Assembly: GCA_031431475.1 (NCBI GenBank)
Contig: JANPDL010000032.1
Location: forward strand, 1-64,000
Reading direction: 5' to 3'
Length of the DNA stretch: 64,000 nucleotides
Source: JADCCX01 sp031431475
GTDB taxonomy: Bacteria > Pseudomonadota > Alphaproteobacteria > Rhizobiales > Beijerinckiaceae
Positions 49,562-59,121 of the stretch are shown here, in pieces. The notes under the pieces were generated by a model. That model had not been told where the DNA came from, did not search any database, and saw only the letters and a program-made list of their open reading frames with translations. The position numbers were made by a program, and so were the translations under genes. Numbering within the stretch: position 1 is the stretch's first letter; every line of letters starts with the position of its first letter.

Positions 49562-50519
49562 TACGTTCATCGTCGTGCTGATCGCGCTCGTGACTGATGC
49601 GATCGTCGGTGATCCCGATGCGCTGTGGCGGCGTGCACCGCATCCCGTGGTCTGGATCGGCGCGCTGGTCAGTCGCCTCGACACTGTGCTGAACCGGGAG
49701 GCTGACAGCCCGGAGACACAGCGCTCTCTGGGCGTTCTTGCCCTCGTGATATTGCTCGCGATCAGCGGTGCTGCGGCTTTCGCGCTGGATGGTGCCTTGC
49801 GCAGCCTTCCTGGCCATCCCTGGACCAGTGGCCTTGTCGCATCGGCGCTCATCGCACAGAATTCGCTCTATGTGCATGTTGCTCGCGTCCGCGATGCTTT
49901 TGCCAATGGCGGTCTCGCAGCCGCACGGCAGGCCGTCTCCATGGTCGTGGGCCGAAATCCCGACAGCCTCGATCAGGCGGGGGTGTGTCGCGCTGCCATC
50001 GAGACCACGGCGGAGAATTTTTCGGACGGTGTCGTTGCACCCGTCTTCTGGTTTGTGCTGCTCGGGTTGCCGGGCCTGGTGCTCTACAAGGCGGTCAACA
50101 CGGCGGATTCCATGATTGGCCACCGCACCGCACGCCATGAGTCATTCGGCTGGGCGGCGGCGCGCTTTGATGATGCTGTGAACCTCGTTCCGGCCCGTCT
50201 CGCCGGGTTGCTGCTGGCGGTGGCGGCACCCTTTGTCGGCGGCTCGCCACTGATCGCGCTGAGGGTCATGATACGCGATGCAAGCTTGCACAAATCTCCC
50301 AATGCGGGCTGGCCCGAAGCTGCGATGGCCGGTGCGCTGGGCGTGGCACTGGCGGGACCGCGCCGTTACGGAGAGCGTGTCGTTGATGATCCATTCCTGA
50401 ACGCCGGGGGACGCCTTCAGGCAACGCCCATTGATATCGGGCGCGCGTTGAGGCTGCTCACTGTGGCCTGCGTCCTGCAATTCCTGCTGATTGCTTTATT
50501 GGCGGTCCTAGCCGCGTGA
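49545..50519 (+). CDS. cobD: Adenosylcobinamide-phosphate synthase CobD/CbiB
   Basis: 324-residue membrane protein of the CobD/CbiB family that attaches aminopropanol (phosphate) to adenosylcobyric acid. Features are the N-terminal ALVTDAIVGDPDALWRRAPHPVVWIG, TAENFSDGVVAPVFW, NTADSMIGHRTARHESFGWAAARFDD (about residues 185-211) and DASLHKSPNAGWPEAAMAGALGV. It is the last gene of the btuB riboswitch operon and overlaps the convergent cobQ by 12 nt. Confidence 0.95.
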   Translation: MLLFADTFIVVLIALVTDAIVGDPDALWRRAPHPVVWIGALVSRLDTVLNREADSPETQRSLGVLALVILLAISGAAAFALDGALRSLPGHPWTSGLVASALIAQNSLYVHVARVRDAFANGGLAAARQAVSMVVGRNPDSLDQAGVCRAAIETTAENFSDGVVAPVFWFVLLGLPGLVLYKAVNTADSMIGHRTARHESFGWAAARFDDAVNLVPARLAGLLLAVAAPFVGGSPLIALRVMIRDASLHKSPNAGWPEAAMAGALGVALAGPRRYGERVVDDPFLNAGGRLQATPIDIGRALRLLTVACVLQFLLIALLAVLAA

Positions 50520-51986
50520 CCGCGCGATCATGATAATCTGATCAATATCGAGATGCGCCTCGCAATGATCCGCCAGCGCGTCCAGCGTGGTCTCGATGCT
50601 GTCGGCGTAGCGCAAACCGCTGTACCGCCCGAACCCTGCAAGCCAAGCGGTGCGGAAACTATCGGAACCAAACAGCCCATGCACATATGTGCCGCTAATG
50701 CGACCATCAGCACTCGCCGCCCCGTCCATACGCCCCGCTATATCCAGAACGGGCCGCGCACAATCCGCGCCTGACGTGCGGCCCAGATGGATTTCGTATC
50801 CGTTGATGTTCTGGCCTGTGGCAAGATGCAGGGCTGTGACGGGCGCAGTGATCTTTTCGCCAGTCAGGACCGTCTCGACATCCAGCAATCCGAGGCCCGC
50901 AACGCTCCCGGCGGGTCCCTCGACACCATCGGGATCGCTGATCACGCGGCCCAGCATCTGATAACCCCCGCACAGGCCCAGCACCTGCCCGCCGCGCCTG
51001 ACATGCGCTGCGAGATCAATATCCCAGCCTTGCGCGCGCAAGAACGCCAGATCGCCAATGGTCGATTTCGAACCGGGCAGAATCACGAGATCTGCATCAC
51101 CCGGCAGGGGCTCTCCCGGCGGTATGAGATGCAGTTCCACATCCGGTTCCTGCGTCAGCGGATCGAGATCATCAAAATTGGCGATGCGGGCGATGATCGG
51201 AACCACGATCTTCAGACGTCCGGTGCCATCGCCTCTGTTCTCCAGATCCAGCGCATCTTCCGCAGGCAGTTTATGCGCATCCCTGAACCACGGCACGACG
51301 CCCAGTGACAGCCAGCCCGTCCGCGCGATGATCTCGCTCAGTCCATCATCGAACAGTCGCACATCACCGCGAAACTTGTTGATGAGGAACGCCTTGATGA
51401 TGGCACGCTCATCCGGCTCCAGCACCGAATGCGTGCCGACGACGCTGGCGATCACGCCGCCCCTGTCAATATCACCGATCAGCACCACGGGAACTCTGGC
51501 CGACAGCGCGAAGCCCATGTTGGCAATATCGCCTTGGCGCAGATTAATCTCCGCCGGGCTGCCCGCGCCTTCCACCAGCACGATATCGGCCTGTGACTCC
51601 ATCCGGGCGAAGCTGTCGAGCACGGCGGGCATCAGACTGGCCTTGCGCATGCCGTAGTCCATGGCGCGCAAACTGCCGAAGCGCTTGCCCTGTACGATCA
51701 CCTGCGCGCCGGTGTCCGTCTCGGGTTTGAGCAGCACCGGGTTCATGTGCACACTGGCGGGTACGCGGGCGGCCATGGCCTGCACGGCCTGCGCCCGGCC
51801 GATCTCGCCGCCATCCGCTGTAACGGCAGCATTGTTCGACATGTTCTGCGGTTTGAACGGCATCACGCGCAAACCCCGCCGCACCAGCGCCCGCGCGATT
51901 CCCGCCACCAACGTGGATTTGCCGACGTTCGAGCCGGTTCCCATGAACATGATGGCGGGACACAAGCTGGCGGGCGCAGGCTTCAA
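50508..51986 (-). CDS. cobQ: Adenosylcobyric acid synthase CobQ
   Basis: 492-residue glutamine- and ATP-dependent amidase that amidates adenosylcobyrinic acid a,c-diamide at four positions to adenosylcobyric acid. The N-terminal dethiobiotin-synthetase-like ATPase domain has GTGSNVGKSTLVAG and MPFKPQNMSNNA. The C-terminal class I-like glutaminase domain (about 255-450) has VILPGSKSTIGDL, the nucleophile Cys in LGLCGGYQMLG and the partner His in GTYVHGLF. Start overlaps the cobO stop by 4 nt. Confidence 0.96.
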   Translation of the reverse strand: MKPAPASLCPAIMFMGTGSNVGKSTLVAGIARALVRRGLRVMPFKPQNMSNNAAVTADGGEIGRAQAVQAMAARVPASVHMNPVLLKPETDTGAQVIVQGKRFGSLRAMDYGMRKASLMPAVLDSFARMESQADIVLVEGAGSPAEINLRQGDIANMGFALSARVPVVLIGDIDRGGVIASVVGTHSVLEPDERAIIKAFLINKFRGDVRLFDDGLSEIIARTGWLSLGVVPWFRDAHKLPAEDALDLENRGDGTGRLKIVVPIIARIANFDDLDPLTQEPDVELHLIPPGEPLPGDADLVILPGSKSTIGDLAFLRAQGWDIDLAAHVRRGGQVLGLCGGYQMLGRVISDPDGVEGPAGSVAGLGLLDVETVLTGEKITAPVTALHLATGQNINGYEIHLGRTSGADCARPVLDIAGRMDGAASADGRISGTYVHGLFGSDSFRTAWLAGFGRYSGLRYADSIETTLDALADHCEAHLDIDQIIMIARSRG

Positions 51987-52609
51987 AATTCGATGCCCTT
52001 CTGCGCCTTCACGCCCGCACGGAACGGGTGCTTGACCAGCGTCATCTCCGTCACGAGGTCCGCGATCTCGATCAGCTCCGGTTTGGCGTTGCGACCTGTG
52101 ACGATCACGTGCTTGCCCACTGGTTTCTCTGTTTTCAGAAACTCCACGATCTCCTCCAGCGGCAGATAATCGTAGCGCAGCACGATGTTGAGTTCGTCCA
52201 GCAGCACCAGTTTGTAGCGCTCATCGCGGATCATCTCTTTCGCGCGTTCCCAGGCCTTGCGCGCCGAGGCGATGTCGCGCTCGCGGTCCTGCGTGTCCCA
52301 GGTAAAACCCTCACCCATGATTTCCAGCGTGCACAGCTCCGGAAAGCGCCGGAGAAGAAGCGCTTCCCCCGTCACCCAGTCCGGAGCCTTGGTGAACTGC
52401 ACCACAGCCACCGGCAAGCCGTGAGCGACATGGCGGAACACCATGCCCAGTGCGGCGGAGGTCTTGCCCTTGCCCGCACCGGTGTGGACAATCAGCAGGC
52501 CCTTGTCGGCGGTCTTGCCAGCCAGCATCCTGTCCTTGGCTGCCTTGTGCTTCTTCATTTTCTCGTTGTGGTGGGTGTTGAGATCGGCTTCGGGAGTTGC
52601 TGTGCTCAT
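51983..52609 (-). CDS. cobO: Cob(I)yrinic acid a,c-diamide adenosyltransferase CobO
   Basis: 208-residue CobO/BtuR-type adenosyltransferase. The P-loop is HTGAGKGKTSAALG (about residues 42-55), followed by PVAVVQFTKAPDW, GEGFTWDTQDRERD and LLDELNIVLRYDYL. ATG 52609 overlaps the cobN stop by 4 nt; a longer frame upstream lies within cobN. Supplies the adenosyl ligand before CobQ acts. Confidence 0.95.
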   Translation of the reverse strand: MSTATPEADLNTHHNEKMKKHKAAKDRMLAGKTADKGLLIVHTGAGKGKTSAALGMVFRHVAHGLPVAVVQFTKAPDWVTGEALLLRRFPELCTLEIMGEGFTWDTQDRERDIASARKAWERAKEMIRDERYKLVLLDELNIVLRYDYLPLEEIVEFLKTEKPVGKHVIVTGRNAKPELIEIADLVTEMTLVKHPFRAGVKAQKGIEF

Positions 52610-55600
52610 GATGTCCTGTCCTTGATGGTGGCGAGCAGACGGCCCGCGCTGTTGGAGCGTGGTAGCCAGAGATTGCGGCGGATGGCTTCCTCGAGGCGTT
52701 CGGCCATTTCGCACAGAGCAGCCGGATTGCTGGTGGCGATGAAATCCCGTACGGTTTCATCCGCGATGTAGGCATCGAAAAGCTGCTCGAAATGATGGTC
52801 CTTGACTCCGTCGGTGCTGGCCGCGAAAGCAAAGAGATAATCGACCGTCGCCGCCATCTCGAATGCGCCCTTGTAGCCGTGGCGCATGACGCCCGCGATC
52901 CATTTCGGATTGGCGGCGCGACCGCGTACGACACGGCTGATCTCTTCGCCAAGCGAACGCACCTTGGGGTCTTCGGGGCGTGATGTGTCGGTGTGATAGA
53001 CCGGCACTTTGCGGCCCGACAGCATCTCGATGCTGGCCGTCAGACCTCCCATGAACTGATAATAATCGTCGCTGTCCAGAATGTCATGCTCGCGGTTGTC
53101 CTGCGCGTGCAATACGGCCTGCGCATCGGTCAACCTTCGCTCGAAGGCCATGCGCTCGTCGCGGCCATCCTGTCCCGAGCCATAGGCAAAGCCGCCCCAG
53201 GCCAGATAGCCTTGCGCGAGGTCATCACGTGTTTGCCAGTCACTGCTGTCGATCAGGGACTGAAGGCCAGCGCCGTAAGCGCCGGGCATGGAGCCAAAGA
53301 CGCGGCTGCCCGCGATGCGTTGTGCATCTTCCTTTGTCTGGCCCTGCGCCCAAAGGCTGCACTTCTCCCGTTTTACAGCTGCCGCAATCGGGTTTTGCAG
53401 TGCGTCCTCGTCCAGCGCCGCCACGGCGCGCACGGCGCTGTCGATCAGTTCGATCTGGGTGGGGAAGGCATCGCGGAACAGGCCCGAGACGCGGAATGTC
53501 ACATCCACGCGCGGCCGCTTCAATTCAGTCGATGTCAGGATCTCGAAGCCGGTCACACGGCCCGATGAAGGCTCCCACAGCGGGCGACAGCCAATCAGCG
53601 CCAGCGCCTGCGCCACGTCATCGCCGCCCGTGCGCATATTGGCCGTGCCCCAGGCCGAGAACGCGACGAAGCGCAGCCATTCGCCCGTATCATCCCAATG
53701 CCGCTGCACCAGAGCTTCTGCACTAGCCTTGCCAATCTCCCACGCCGCTGGCGTTGGCACAGCCCGCGGATCGACCGCATAGAAATTGCGTCCCGTGGGT
53801 AGCACGTCGGGGCGGCCACGGCTGGGTGCGCCGCTGGGACCGGGCAGCACGTGCAGTCCGGAGAGCGCCGCAAGAACGGCGCTGGTTTCTGCCTTCCCGC
53901 ATTGATCAATCGACGGCAGGAGCATATCGCTGATCCATGCCAGCACGGACTTAGTCTGTCGCCAACCATCGGGGCACAGTAATGTGCCACCGACAAGCGC
54001 TTGCGCCAGAAGCTCGATCCGCTCCACCGTATCGCCCGCTGTGCGCCATGGTGCATCATCCATATCCTGCAATATTTGCGGCTTTGCCCATGTCCAGTTG
54101 TCCACCAGATCACGCGTCAGCGGATCGAACCCCGCGAACTGCAAATCCTGTGCGATGGCGCGGTGCAGAGATAGCGCCTCATTGGTATTTCCCGTACGCG
54201 GCACCCGAGCAATCGAAACAGCAAGATCGGTCCGCAACCTGTCCACCGGCGATAACCCGAAGATGTGCAATCCGTCACGGATCTGCATTTCCTTGAGATC
54301 ACACAGATGCGCATCGACCCGCCGCACCCGTTCATCCACGGCGATGCTGTTGCCAAGGTCTACATCCTCGTCCAGCCGGAGTATCCCGGCGAACCCTGCG
54401 ATCTCGTCCGCCAGCTTTCGGGTGCGTCTCGGATCAAGATCGACCGCCAGTGCATATTCATCCACCAGCGCCTCCAGCCGCGCCAACTCGCCATGCAGCT
54501 CGCCCCGCGTCAGCGGCGGCGTCAGATGATCGATGATCACGGCAGCTGTTCGCCGCTTCGCCTGCACGCCCTCGCCCGGATCATTGACGATAAAAGGATA
54601 GATGTTCGGCATCGGCCCGATCAGCGCCGCAGGCCAGCAGGATTGCGACAGGCCAACGGATTTGCCCGGCAGCCATTCCAGATTTCCGTGCTTGCCCAGA
54701 TGCACCACGGCATGCGCGCCGAAGACATGACGCATCCACAGATAGGTCGCGATATAGCGATGCGGCGGCACAAGGGCAGGATCGTGAAAGCTGGAGGCTG
54801 GATCGATGTCATAGCCACGCGAGGGCTGGATACCGATCAGGATATTGCCGAAACGGTGCAGCGCCAGCACCATCGCTCCCGCTTTTGCATGAGGATCGTC
54901 TTCAGGCTCACCCCAGCGCTCGCGCGTTTGTGCCTGAAGCGCAAGCGGCAGGTTGGCGAAGGCCTCGTGGTAATCGCTCAACGACCAGCGGATGGCATCA
55001 GCGTTGCTTTTCTCCGGCGCATTCGTTGATCCGGCTGTTAGCAGCAGCACTAGCAATGGCGCTGTCTGCGGCGCGTTGCCAGTTGCATAACCTTGCTCCG
55101 CCAGCGCATCAAGCAGCGCCACACATGACTGCGGTGTGTCGAGGCCGACACCATTGGCGAGCCGTCCGTCGCGTGTGGGATAATTCGCCAGGACGATGGC
55201 GATGCGCCGGTCAGCAGTCTTTGCACGCTGTAGCCGCAGCAAAGCCTGCGCCCGGTCCGCCAGTGCCGCGATCTGGGCCGGATCGGATTGCAGCACAGTT
55301 GGCGTGTGGTTGGCATTGGCGTCCCAGGCAATCTTCGTCTTGAACGCGACCGGTGCCGTGAAGATACGCCCGTCCAGTTCCGGCATCACGACATGCATGG
55401 CAAGATCACCCGGTCCCATGCCGCGCGCTGAAGCTGCCCAGTCGCGGCGGGACTGCCCTGCAAACGCAACTTGTAAAACGAGCCTCTGCCCGAACAGACC
55501 AGAGGTATCGGCCGCAAAAGCCGTGGCATTGATGATGACGGAGGGACGCACGACATTCAGGGCGCTCGCGATGATGCGGCGTGCTGTCATATCCTTCAGG

Positions 55601-56283
55601 CTGCTTACGAACACGGCGCTGGTCGATACGCCCCGCTCCATAAATGCCGAGCGCATGGCGTCGACTGGCTCAATATCCCCGGCCTGCGCCAGTGCGCGGT
55701 AGATCACGATCAGCACATCTGATTGGCGCGCATCCGCTTCCGCCAGAAAGCCTGCGACCGGCATAGGTTCCGGCGGTGGCGGAGAGACGCCTCGGTCAAT
55801 GAGCAGTGTCAGATATTGCACCGCATAAAAGCTGTTGCGTCCGCCGCCCTCCACAAGATAGCGCCACAGTGCACGTGTCCGGTCGAGATCAAGCGTGCCG
55901 CGCCGGGCGAAGTCCTCGTCCCAGGCCGCGCCTCCGGGCACAATGGCGAGTCTGCGATCTGCCGATATCCGAGCCCATTCGCGCAAAGCTTCCACGCCAT
56001 CAGGCCAATAGGCCTCGCCACCAACCAGCCGCAGGACAACGAGTTTTGCCTGCCCAAGCGTTTCAGTCACGAACGCATCAATATCGACCTGTGAGGACAA
56101 TGTCAGGCAATTGGTCAGCGTCAAAGACGGTGCATTGGGGCCCAATGCCAGATGTGCTTCCGCCAGCATTCTGAGTTCACTATCATGGGCCGAGACAAAG
56201 ACGATTTCGGCGCTGGGCTGATGCTCGTCCCGTTGGGGGGCGCCAATGCTGATCCTGCCTTTTTGCTGCAGCCGGACATGCAT
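52606..56283 (-). CDS. cobN: Aerobic cobaltochelatase subunit CobN
   Basis: 1225-residue large subunit of the ATP-dependent CobNST cobaltochelatase, which inserts cobalt into hydrogenobyrinic acid a,c-diamide in the oxygen-dependent pathway. The Mg-chelatase H-type core is clear: YLWMRHVFGAHAVVHLGKHGNLEWLPGK (about residues 515-545), MPNIYPFIVNDPGEGVQAKRRTAAVIIDHLTPP, and near the C-terminus NRE-HDILDSDDYYQF and GRAANPKWIAGVMRHGYKGA. Length is normal. cobS and cobT lie elsewhere. It starts 7 nt after cobP; no cobW gene lies between, although cobW often does in related clusters. Confidence 0.96.
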   Translation of the reverse strand: MHVRLQQKGRISIGAPQRDEHQPSAEIVFVSAHDSELRMLAEAHLALGPNAPSLTLTNCLTLSSQVDIDAFVTETLGQAKLVVLRLVGGEAYWPDGVEALREWARISADRRLAIVPGGAAWDEDFARRGTLDLDRTRALWRYLVEGGGRNSFYAVQYLTLLIDRGVSPPPPEPMPVAGFLAEADARQSDVLIVIYRALAQAGDIEPVDAMRSAFMERGVSTSAVFVSSLKDMTARRIIASALNVVRPSVIINATAFAADTSGLFGQRLVLQVAFAGQSRRDWAASARGMGPGDLAMHVVMPELDGRIFTAPVAFKTKIAWDANANHTPTVLQSDPAQIAALADRAQALLRLQRAKTADRRIAIVLANYPTRDGRLANGVGLDTPQSCVALLDALAEQGYATGNAPQTAPLLVLLLTAGSTNAPEKSNADAIRWSLSDYHEAFANLPLALQAQTRERWGEPEDDPHAKAGAMVLALHRFGNILIGIQPSRGYDIDPASSFHDPALVPPHRYIATYLWMRHVFGAHAVVHLGKHGNLEWLPGKSVGLSQSCWPAALIGPMPNIYPFIVNDPGEGVQAKRRTAAVIIDHLTPPLTRGELHGELARLEALVDEYALAVDLDPRRTRKLADEIAGFAGILRLDEDVDLGNSIAVDERVRRVDAHLCDLKEMQIRDGLHIFGLSPVDRLRTDLAVSIARVPRTGNTNEALSLHRAIAQDLQFAGFDPLTRDLVDNWTWAKPQILQDMDDAPWRTAGDTVERIELLAQALVGGTLLCPDGWRQTKSVLAWISDMLLPSIDQCGKAETSAVLAALSGLHVLPGPSGAPSRGRPDVLPTGRNFYAVDPRAVPTPAAWEIGKASAEALVQRHWDDTGEWLRFVAFSAWGTANMRTGGDDVAQALALIGCRPLWEPSSGRVTGFEILTSTELKRPRVDVTFRVSGLFRDAFPTQIELIDSAVRAVAALDEDALQNPIAAAVKREKCSLWAQGQTKEDAQRIAGSRVFGSMPGAYGAGLQSLIDSSDWQTRDDLAQGYLAWGGFAYGSGQDGRDERMAFERRLTDAQAVLHAQDNREHDILDSDDYYQFMGGLTASIEMLSGRKVPVYHTDTSRPEDPKVRSLGEEISRVVRGRAANPKWIAGVMRHGYKGAFEMAATVDYLFAFAASTDGVKDHHFEQLFDAYIADETVRDFIATSNPAALCEMAERLEEAIRRNLWLPRSNSAGRLLATIKDRTS

Positions 56284-56290
56284 CGTCAGC

Positions 56291-56818
56291 TCACGGCTGT
56301 TTCAGCGTGAGCGGCAACCCCGCCGCCACGAACACGACATGGGGAACCTCCGCTGCAACCGCCTGATTCAGCCACCCCTGCGCATCCCGGAACAGGCGGC
56401 CCAATGGCGTTTCCGGCACGATCCCCATGCCAACCTCATTGGAGACAAGGATCACCGGGCCGCTGGCGCCTCGCAGCACTTCCAGCAAACCCGCTTGCGC
56501 TTTGCGGACATCGCACTCCGTCAGCACAATGTTCGACAGCCACAGCGTCAGGCAATCGATCAGAAGCACCGTGTCAGGCCTCGCTTCCCGCAGGATCACC
56601 GCCGCAAGCTCCATCGGCTCCTCGATCGTGCGCCAGCCGTCACCGGCGCGGTCGGTCCGATGCTTCGCTATCCGCTCGCGCATCTCGTCATCATAAGCCT
56701 GTGCCGTGGCGATGTAGATGCGCTGCAGTCCTGTGGCACGTGCCAGTCCTTCGGCATGGACCGATTTGCCGGATCGCGCACCGCCGAGGATCAAAGCTGA
56801 TTGATGATGGATCGTCAT
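56291..56818 (-). CDS. cobP: Adenosylcobinamide kinase/guanylyltransferase CobP
   Basis: 175-residue bifunctional CobP/CobU enzyme. The P-loop is LGGARSGKS (residues 11-19), followed by YIATAQAYDDEMRERIAKHR (guanylylated His region), LLIDCLTLWLSNIV and VSNEVGMGIVPETPLGR. It overlaps the DUF1636 stop by 4 nt and precedes cobN by 7 nt in the riboswitch-controlled minus-strand operon. Confidence 0.95.
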   Translation of the reverse strand: MTIHHQSALILGGARSGKSVHAEGLARATGLQRIYIATAQAYDDEMRERIAKHRTDRAGDGWRTIEEPMELAAVILREARPDTVLLIDCLTLWLSNIVLTECDVRKAQAGLLEVLRGASGPVILVSNEVGMGIVPETPLGRLFRDAQGWLNQAVAAEVPHVVFVAAGLPLTLKQP

Positions 56819-57240
56819 GCCGGTGCACTGCCATCGTCTGGTGACCAGCCCGGCGGAGGCACGCGGGCGATGGTGCCTTTGCGCAGCGCTTCCGGCCGCT
56901 CTCTCCAGGGCACGAAACCCTGCGGAGCCAATGCGCAGGCCCGCGCCATCGCAACAACGGCGGGGGCATCCGCAGCGGGATCGAGATCACCGAACAGGAA
57001 GGTGTATTTGCCCTCCCCCGACAATGACACTGTGCACACACGTTTGCAGACACTCAGGCATTGCGTCGGGCGCACGATGACATGCGGTTCACCCGTGGCG
57101 GCGGCTTCTATGGCGGCCAGCAGAGATTTACCTGCGGTTTTCTCCGGCGCCACGCCTGCTGCGCGGCACGCGATGCAGACCGTGATGATGACGGGTGAAA
57201 TGCTGGTCGTGAGACCAGTTGCGTTGACGTTATCCGCCAT
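56815..57240 (-). CDS. DUF1636 family protein, first gene of the cob operon
   Basis: 141-residue protein of the DUF1636 family (predicted metal- or Fe-S-binding, thioredoxin-like [2Fe-2S] ferredoxin type). Cysteines occur in VCIACRAAG, TQCLSVCKRVCTVS and ARACAL. ATG 57240 (MADNVNATG) is chosen because the longer frame would run into the riboswitch leader. It sits directly below a cobalamin riboswitch and overlaps cobP by 4 nt. Its exact job in B12 metabolism is unknown to me. Confidence 0.85.
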   Translation of the reverse strand: MADNVNATGLTTSISPVIITVCIACRAAGVAPEKTAGKSLLAAIEAAATGEPHVIVRPTQCLSVCKRVCTVSLSGEGKYTFLFGDLDPAADAPAVVAMARACALAPQGFVPWRERPEALRKGTIARVPPPGWSPDDGSAPA

Positions 57241-57349
57241 GGTGAACCGGCCACATTGACCAGCCCTGATGGTCGAGGCGTGGAATTCCACCTCGCATAA
57301 AGCACCCGCCGTGCACCCCGCCGGCCTGGCACCCATCAGCAGCTTTTGT

Positions 57350-57525
57350 GCACAGCCGGTCTCCTGGCTCACGGGTCACCGCACGAACCGACGCCTTCCC
57401 GGTTTGACACCAGTGGCACTTCGCGGACGCACTCTCCGCCTACAGTTGCGGGGGCAGCCACCGCTTGGGACCAGATGGTCCGCACGGCATTCCCGTTTCA
57501 CTCCCTCGCGGAAGCACTGCACACA
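57350..57525 (-). promoter_or_regulatory. Cobalamin riboswitch upstream of the cob operon
   Basis: Read on the minus strand: GGGAGTGAAACGGGAATGCC, GGTGGCTGCCCCCGCAACTG, TAGGCGGAGAG, GCCACTGGTG, CCGGGAAGGCG and GTGAGCCAGGAGACCGGC, in the order of the cobalamin riboswitch consensus. About 110 nt separate it from the DUF1636 ATG, room for an expression platform. A GTGG-AATT-CCAC hairpin occurs within that leader near 57281-57292. Confidence 0.94.
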
Positions 57526-57965
57526 CACTGTGATTTGCATGAGCAGGTGCTAAAAACAAGCGGCCTTTTTAGAGCCCGGGTTTTGCGACAGCGTGATGAG
57601 GCTCGCAATATGGCCTGATAGCGCCGACAAGAAACATGCTCGAAGCGTGCTGTGTTTGCCGGGCGATCTGGCGGCTGAAGAATGGGTGGTTCAGATTGGC
57701 GAGCGAGCTCCCGCAAACGCGGTGGTGAATGAGACGGAGGGCTATTCAGTGGCAGCAAAAAATTTGCGTTGAGCAGATGTAAGCGCACTCTTTGCCCGCC
57801 GACCTGAGCCTGTTGTGTAAACGCTTGGCCACAACCAATCAGCCATCTGGCATCACCATCGCCCTAATAGAGGCGTTCCATCTCGGAAACCATACTCGAG
57901 CACAGCCACGACGGGGCCAAAGCTCACATTTGAGTCATCATCGACGTCGTCCGCCTTGCACCATC
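57526..57965. other. 440-nt region between the cob riboswitch and the crotonase gene
   Basis: No convincing gene. It should hold the promoter for the minus-strand riboswitch operon and the end of the crotonase transcript. I saw no strong terminator hairpin with T-run, tRNA or repeat. The short open frames present lack ribosome-binding sites. Confidence 0.4.
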
Positions 57966-58823
57966 TCAGGAGCCAGGATTGATCGGCCGATCAGCCGTCC
58001 AATCCCAGGTGCCTTGATCACGATTGCGCACGGCCTCCTTCCAGCCGACCGCCTCGGCGCGTGACTTGAAGTTCAAGCCTTCCGGCGAATGGCGCGTAAT
58101 ACCGTCAAGAATCGTGGCAATCATCTGGGTGTTCTTCAGTCCCATGGCTTCAATCGCCTGATTGACCACCATCTTTTGCATCATCAGCTGATTGATCGGC
58201 ACAGTGGCCATACGCTGGGCCAATGCCTCAACCTCGGCGTCGAGATCGGCGGCAGGAACACTCTTCAGCACCAGACCCATTCTCTCAGCTTCACGACCAT
58301 CGATTTTGTCACCGGTGAAGAGCATACGCTTGGCCCGCTCCGGTCCGAGCCGGTAGACCCACATCGCTGTTGTCGGACAACCCCAGACGCGCACCGGCAT
58401 GTAGCCAATCCGGGCATCATCGGCCATGACAATCATGTCGGCGCACAGCGCGATATCGGAGCCGCCTGCTACAGCGTAGCCATGCACCTTGCAGATGACC
58501 GGGCGATAGCTGCGCCAAAGATTCATGAACAGTTCGGTGTTGCGCATCATGAAGGCATAATCCTTCATGGGATCCCAAGGCATATCCTGAGTAACATTGT
58601 TGGAACCAGCCGCCTGCGCATAGTAGGTGAGGTCATAGCCCGCGCAGAACGCCGCGCCCGCCCCAGCCAGCACGATCACATGGACGCCAGGATCGCCATT
58701 GGCGCGCGCCACACAATCCGCAAGTTCCTGCGGTAACTGATCGTCGATGGCATTGAGCACGTCGGGCCGATTGAGCGTGATCCGGGCGAGGCGGCCATCC
58801 TTTTCGTAGAGCACGCGAGGCAT
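57966..58823 (-). CDS. Crotonase (enoyl-CoA hydratase/isomerase) family protein
   Basis: 285-residue crotonase-fold enzyme. The first oxyanion-hole segment is GAGAAFCAGYDL (about residues 57-68) and the second is HGYAVAGGSDIALCADM. The two catalytic Glu positions of true enoyl-CoA hydratase are not conserved: the first is Asp in GGSDIAL and the second falls in MPVRVWGCPTTAMW. Hydration is therefore uncertain; an isomerase, hydrolase or C-C cleaving variant is equally possible. ATG 58823 has AAGGAG 6 nt upstream. It lies 298 nt downstream of the SDR gene in the same orientation, so it may have its own promoter. Confidence 0.85.
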   Translation of the reverse strand: MPRVLYEKDGRLARITLNRPDVLNAIDDQLPQELADCVARANGDPGVHVIVLAGAGAAFCAGYDLTYYAQAAGSNNVTQDMPWDPMKDYAFMMRNTELFMNLWRSYRPVICKVHGYAVAGGSDIALCADMIVMADDARIGYMPVRVWGCPTTAMWVYRLGPERAKRMLFTGDKIDGREAERMGLVLKSVPAADLDAEVEALAQRMATVPINQLMMQKMVVNQAIEAMGLKNTQMIATILDGITRHSPEGLNFKSRAEAVGWKEAVRNRDQGTWDWTADRPINPGS

Positions 58824-59065
58824 GTGTTTCTCCTTGGTCGCCTGTATAACGGCACTTACGCAACACGGCATCCTCAGCCTCGCTGACTTGATGCACGAGG
58901 CCTTGATATGATCATAGCTGCGGGGTCGCTGCACGGGAAATCTTGCGCCCGCATCATTCAGCGAGATTAGGTCAACGGGCGATCACAGATGGCTATCCGA
59001 CCCAATCGCTCAAGGTCTCCCCCGGCAGAAACACTGCTGCCGCAATGCAAAGGCAAAAGCGTTTT

Positions 59066-59094
59066 ACGTCATCGAAGCGGCTCTGTGATGACGT
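59066..59094. repeat. 8-bp perfect inverted repeat (ACGTCATC/GATGACGT)
   Basis: ACGTCATC at 59066-59073 and GATGACGT at 59087-59094, 13-nt spacer, 28 nt beyond the SDR stop codon on the minus strand and about 240 nt upstream of the crotonase start. There is no T-run after it on the minus strand, so it is either a protein-binding dyad or an RNA-end-protecting hairpin. Confidence 0.4.
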
Positions 59095-59121
59095 GAAGAC
59101 CTCGCTGAATTCAGTGCCGCG

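Noticed and set aside
56283..56291. Missing cobW between cobP and cobN as a sign of deletion
   Set aside because: The 7-nt junction is clean and cobW may lie elsewhere; absence at one locus is not evidence of loss.
57498..57788. Minus-strand open frame of 96 codons upstream of the cob riboswitch
   Set aside because: It runs into the riboswitch aptamer, has low-complexity Ser/Pro/Arg composition and no ribosome-binding site.
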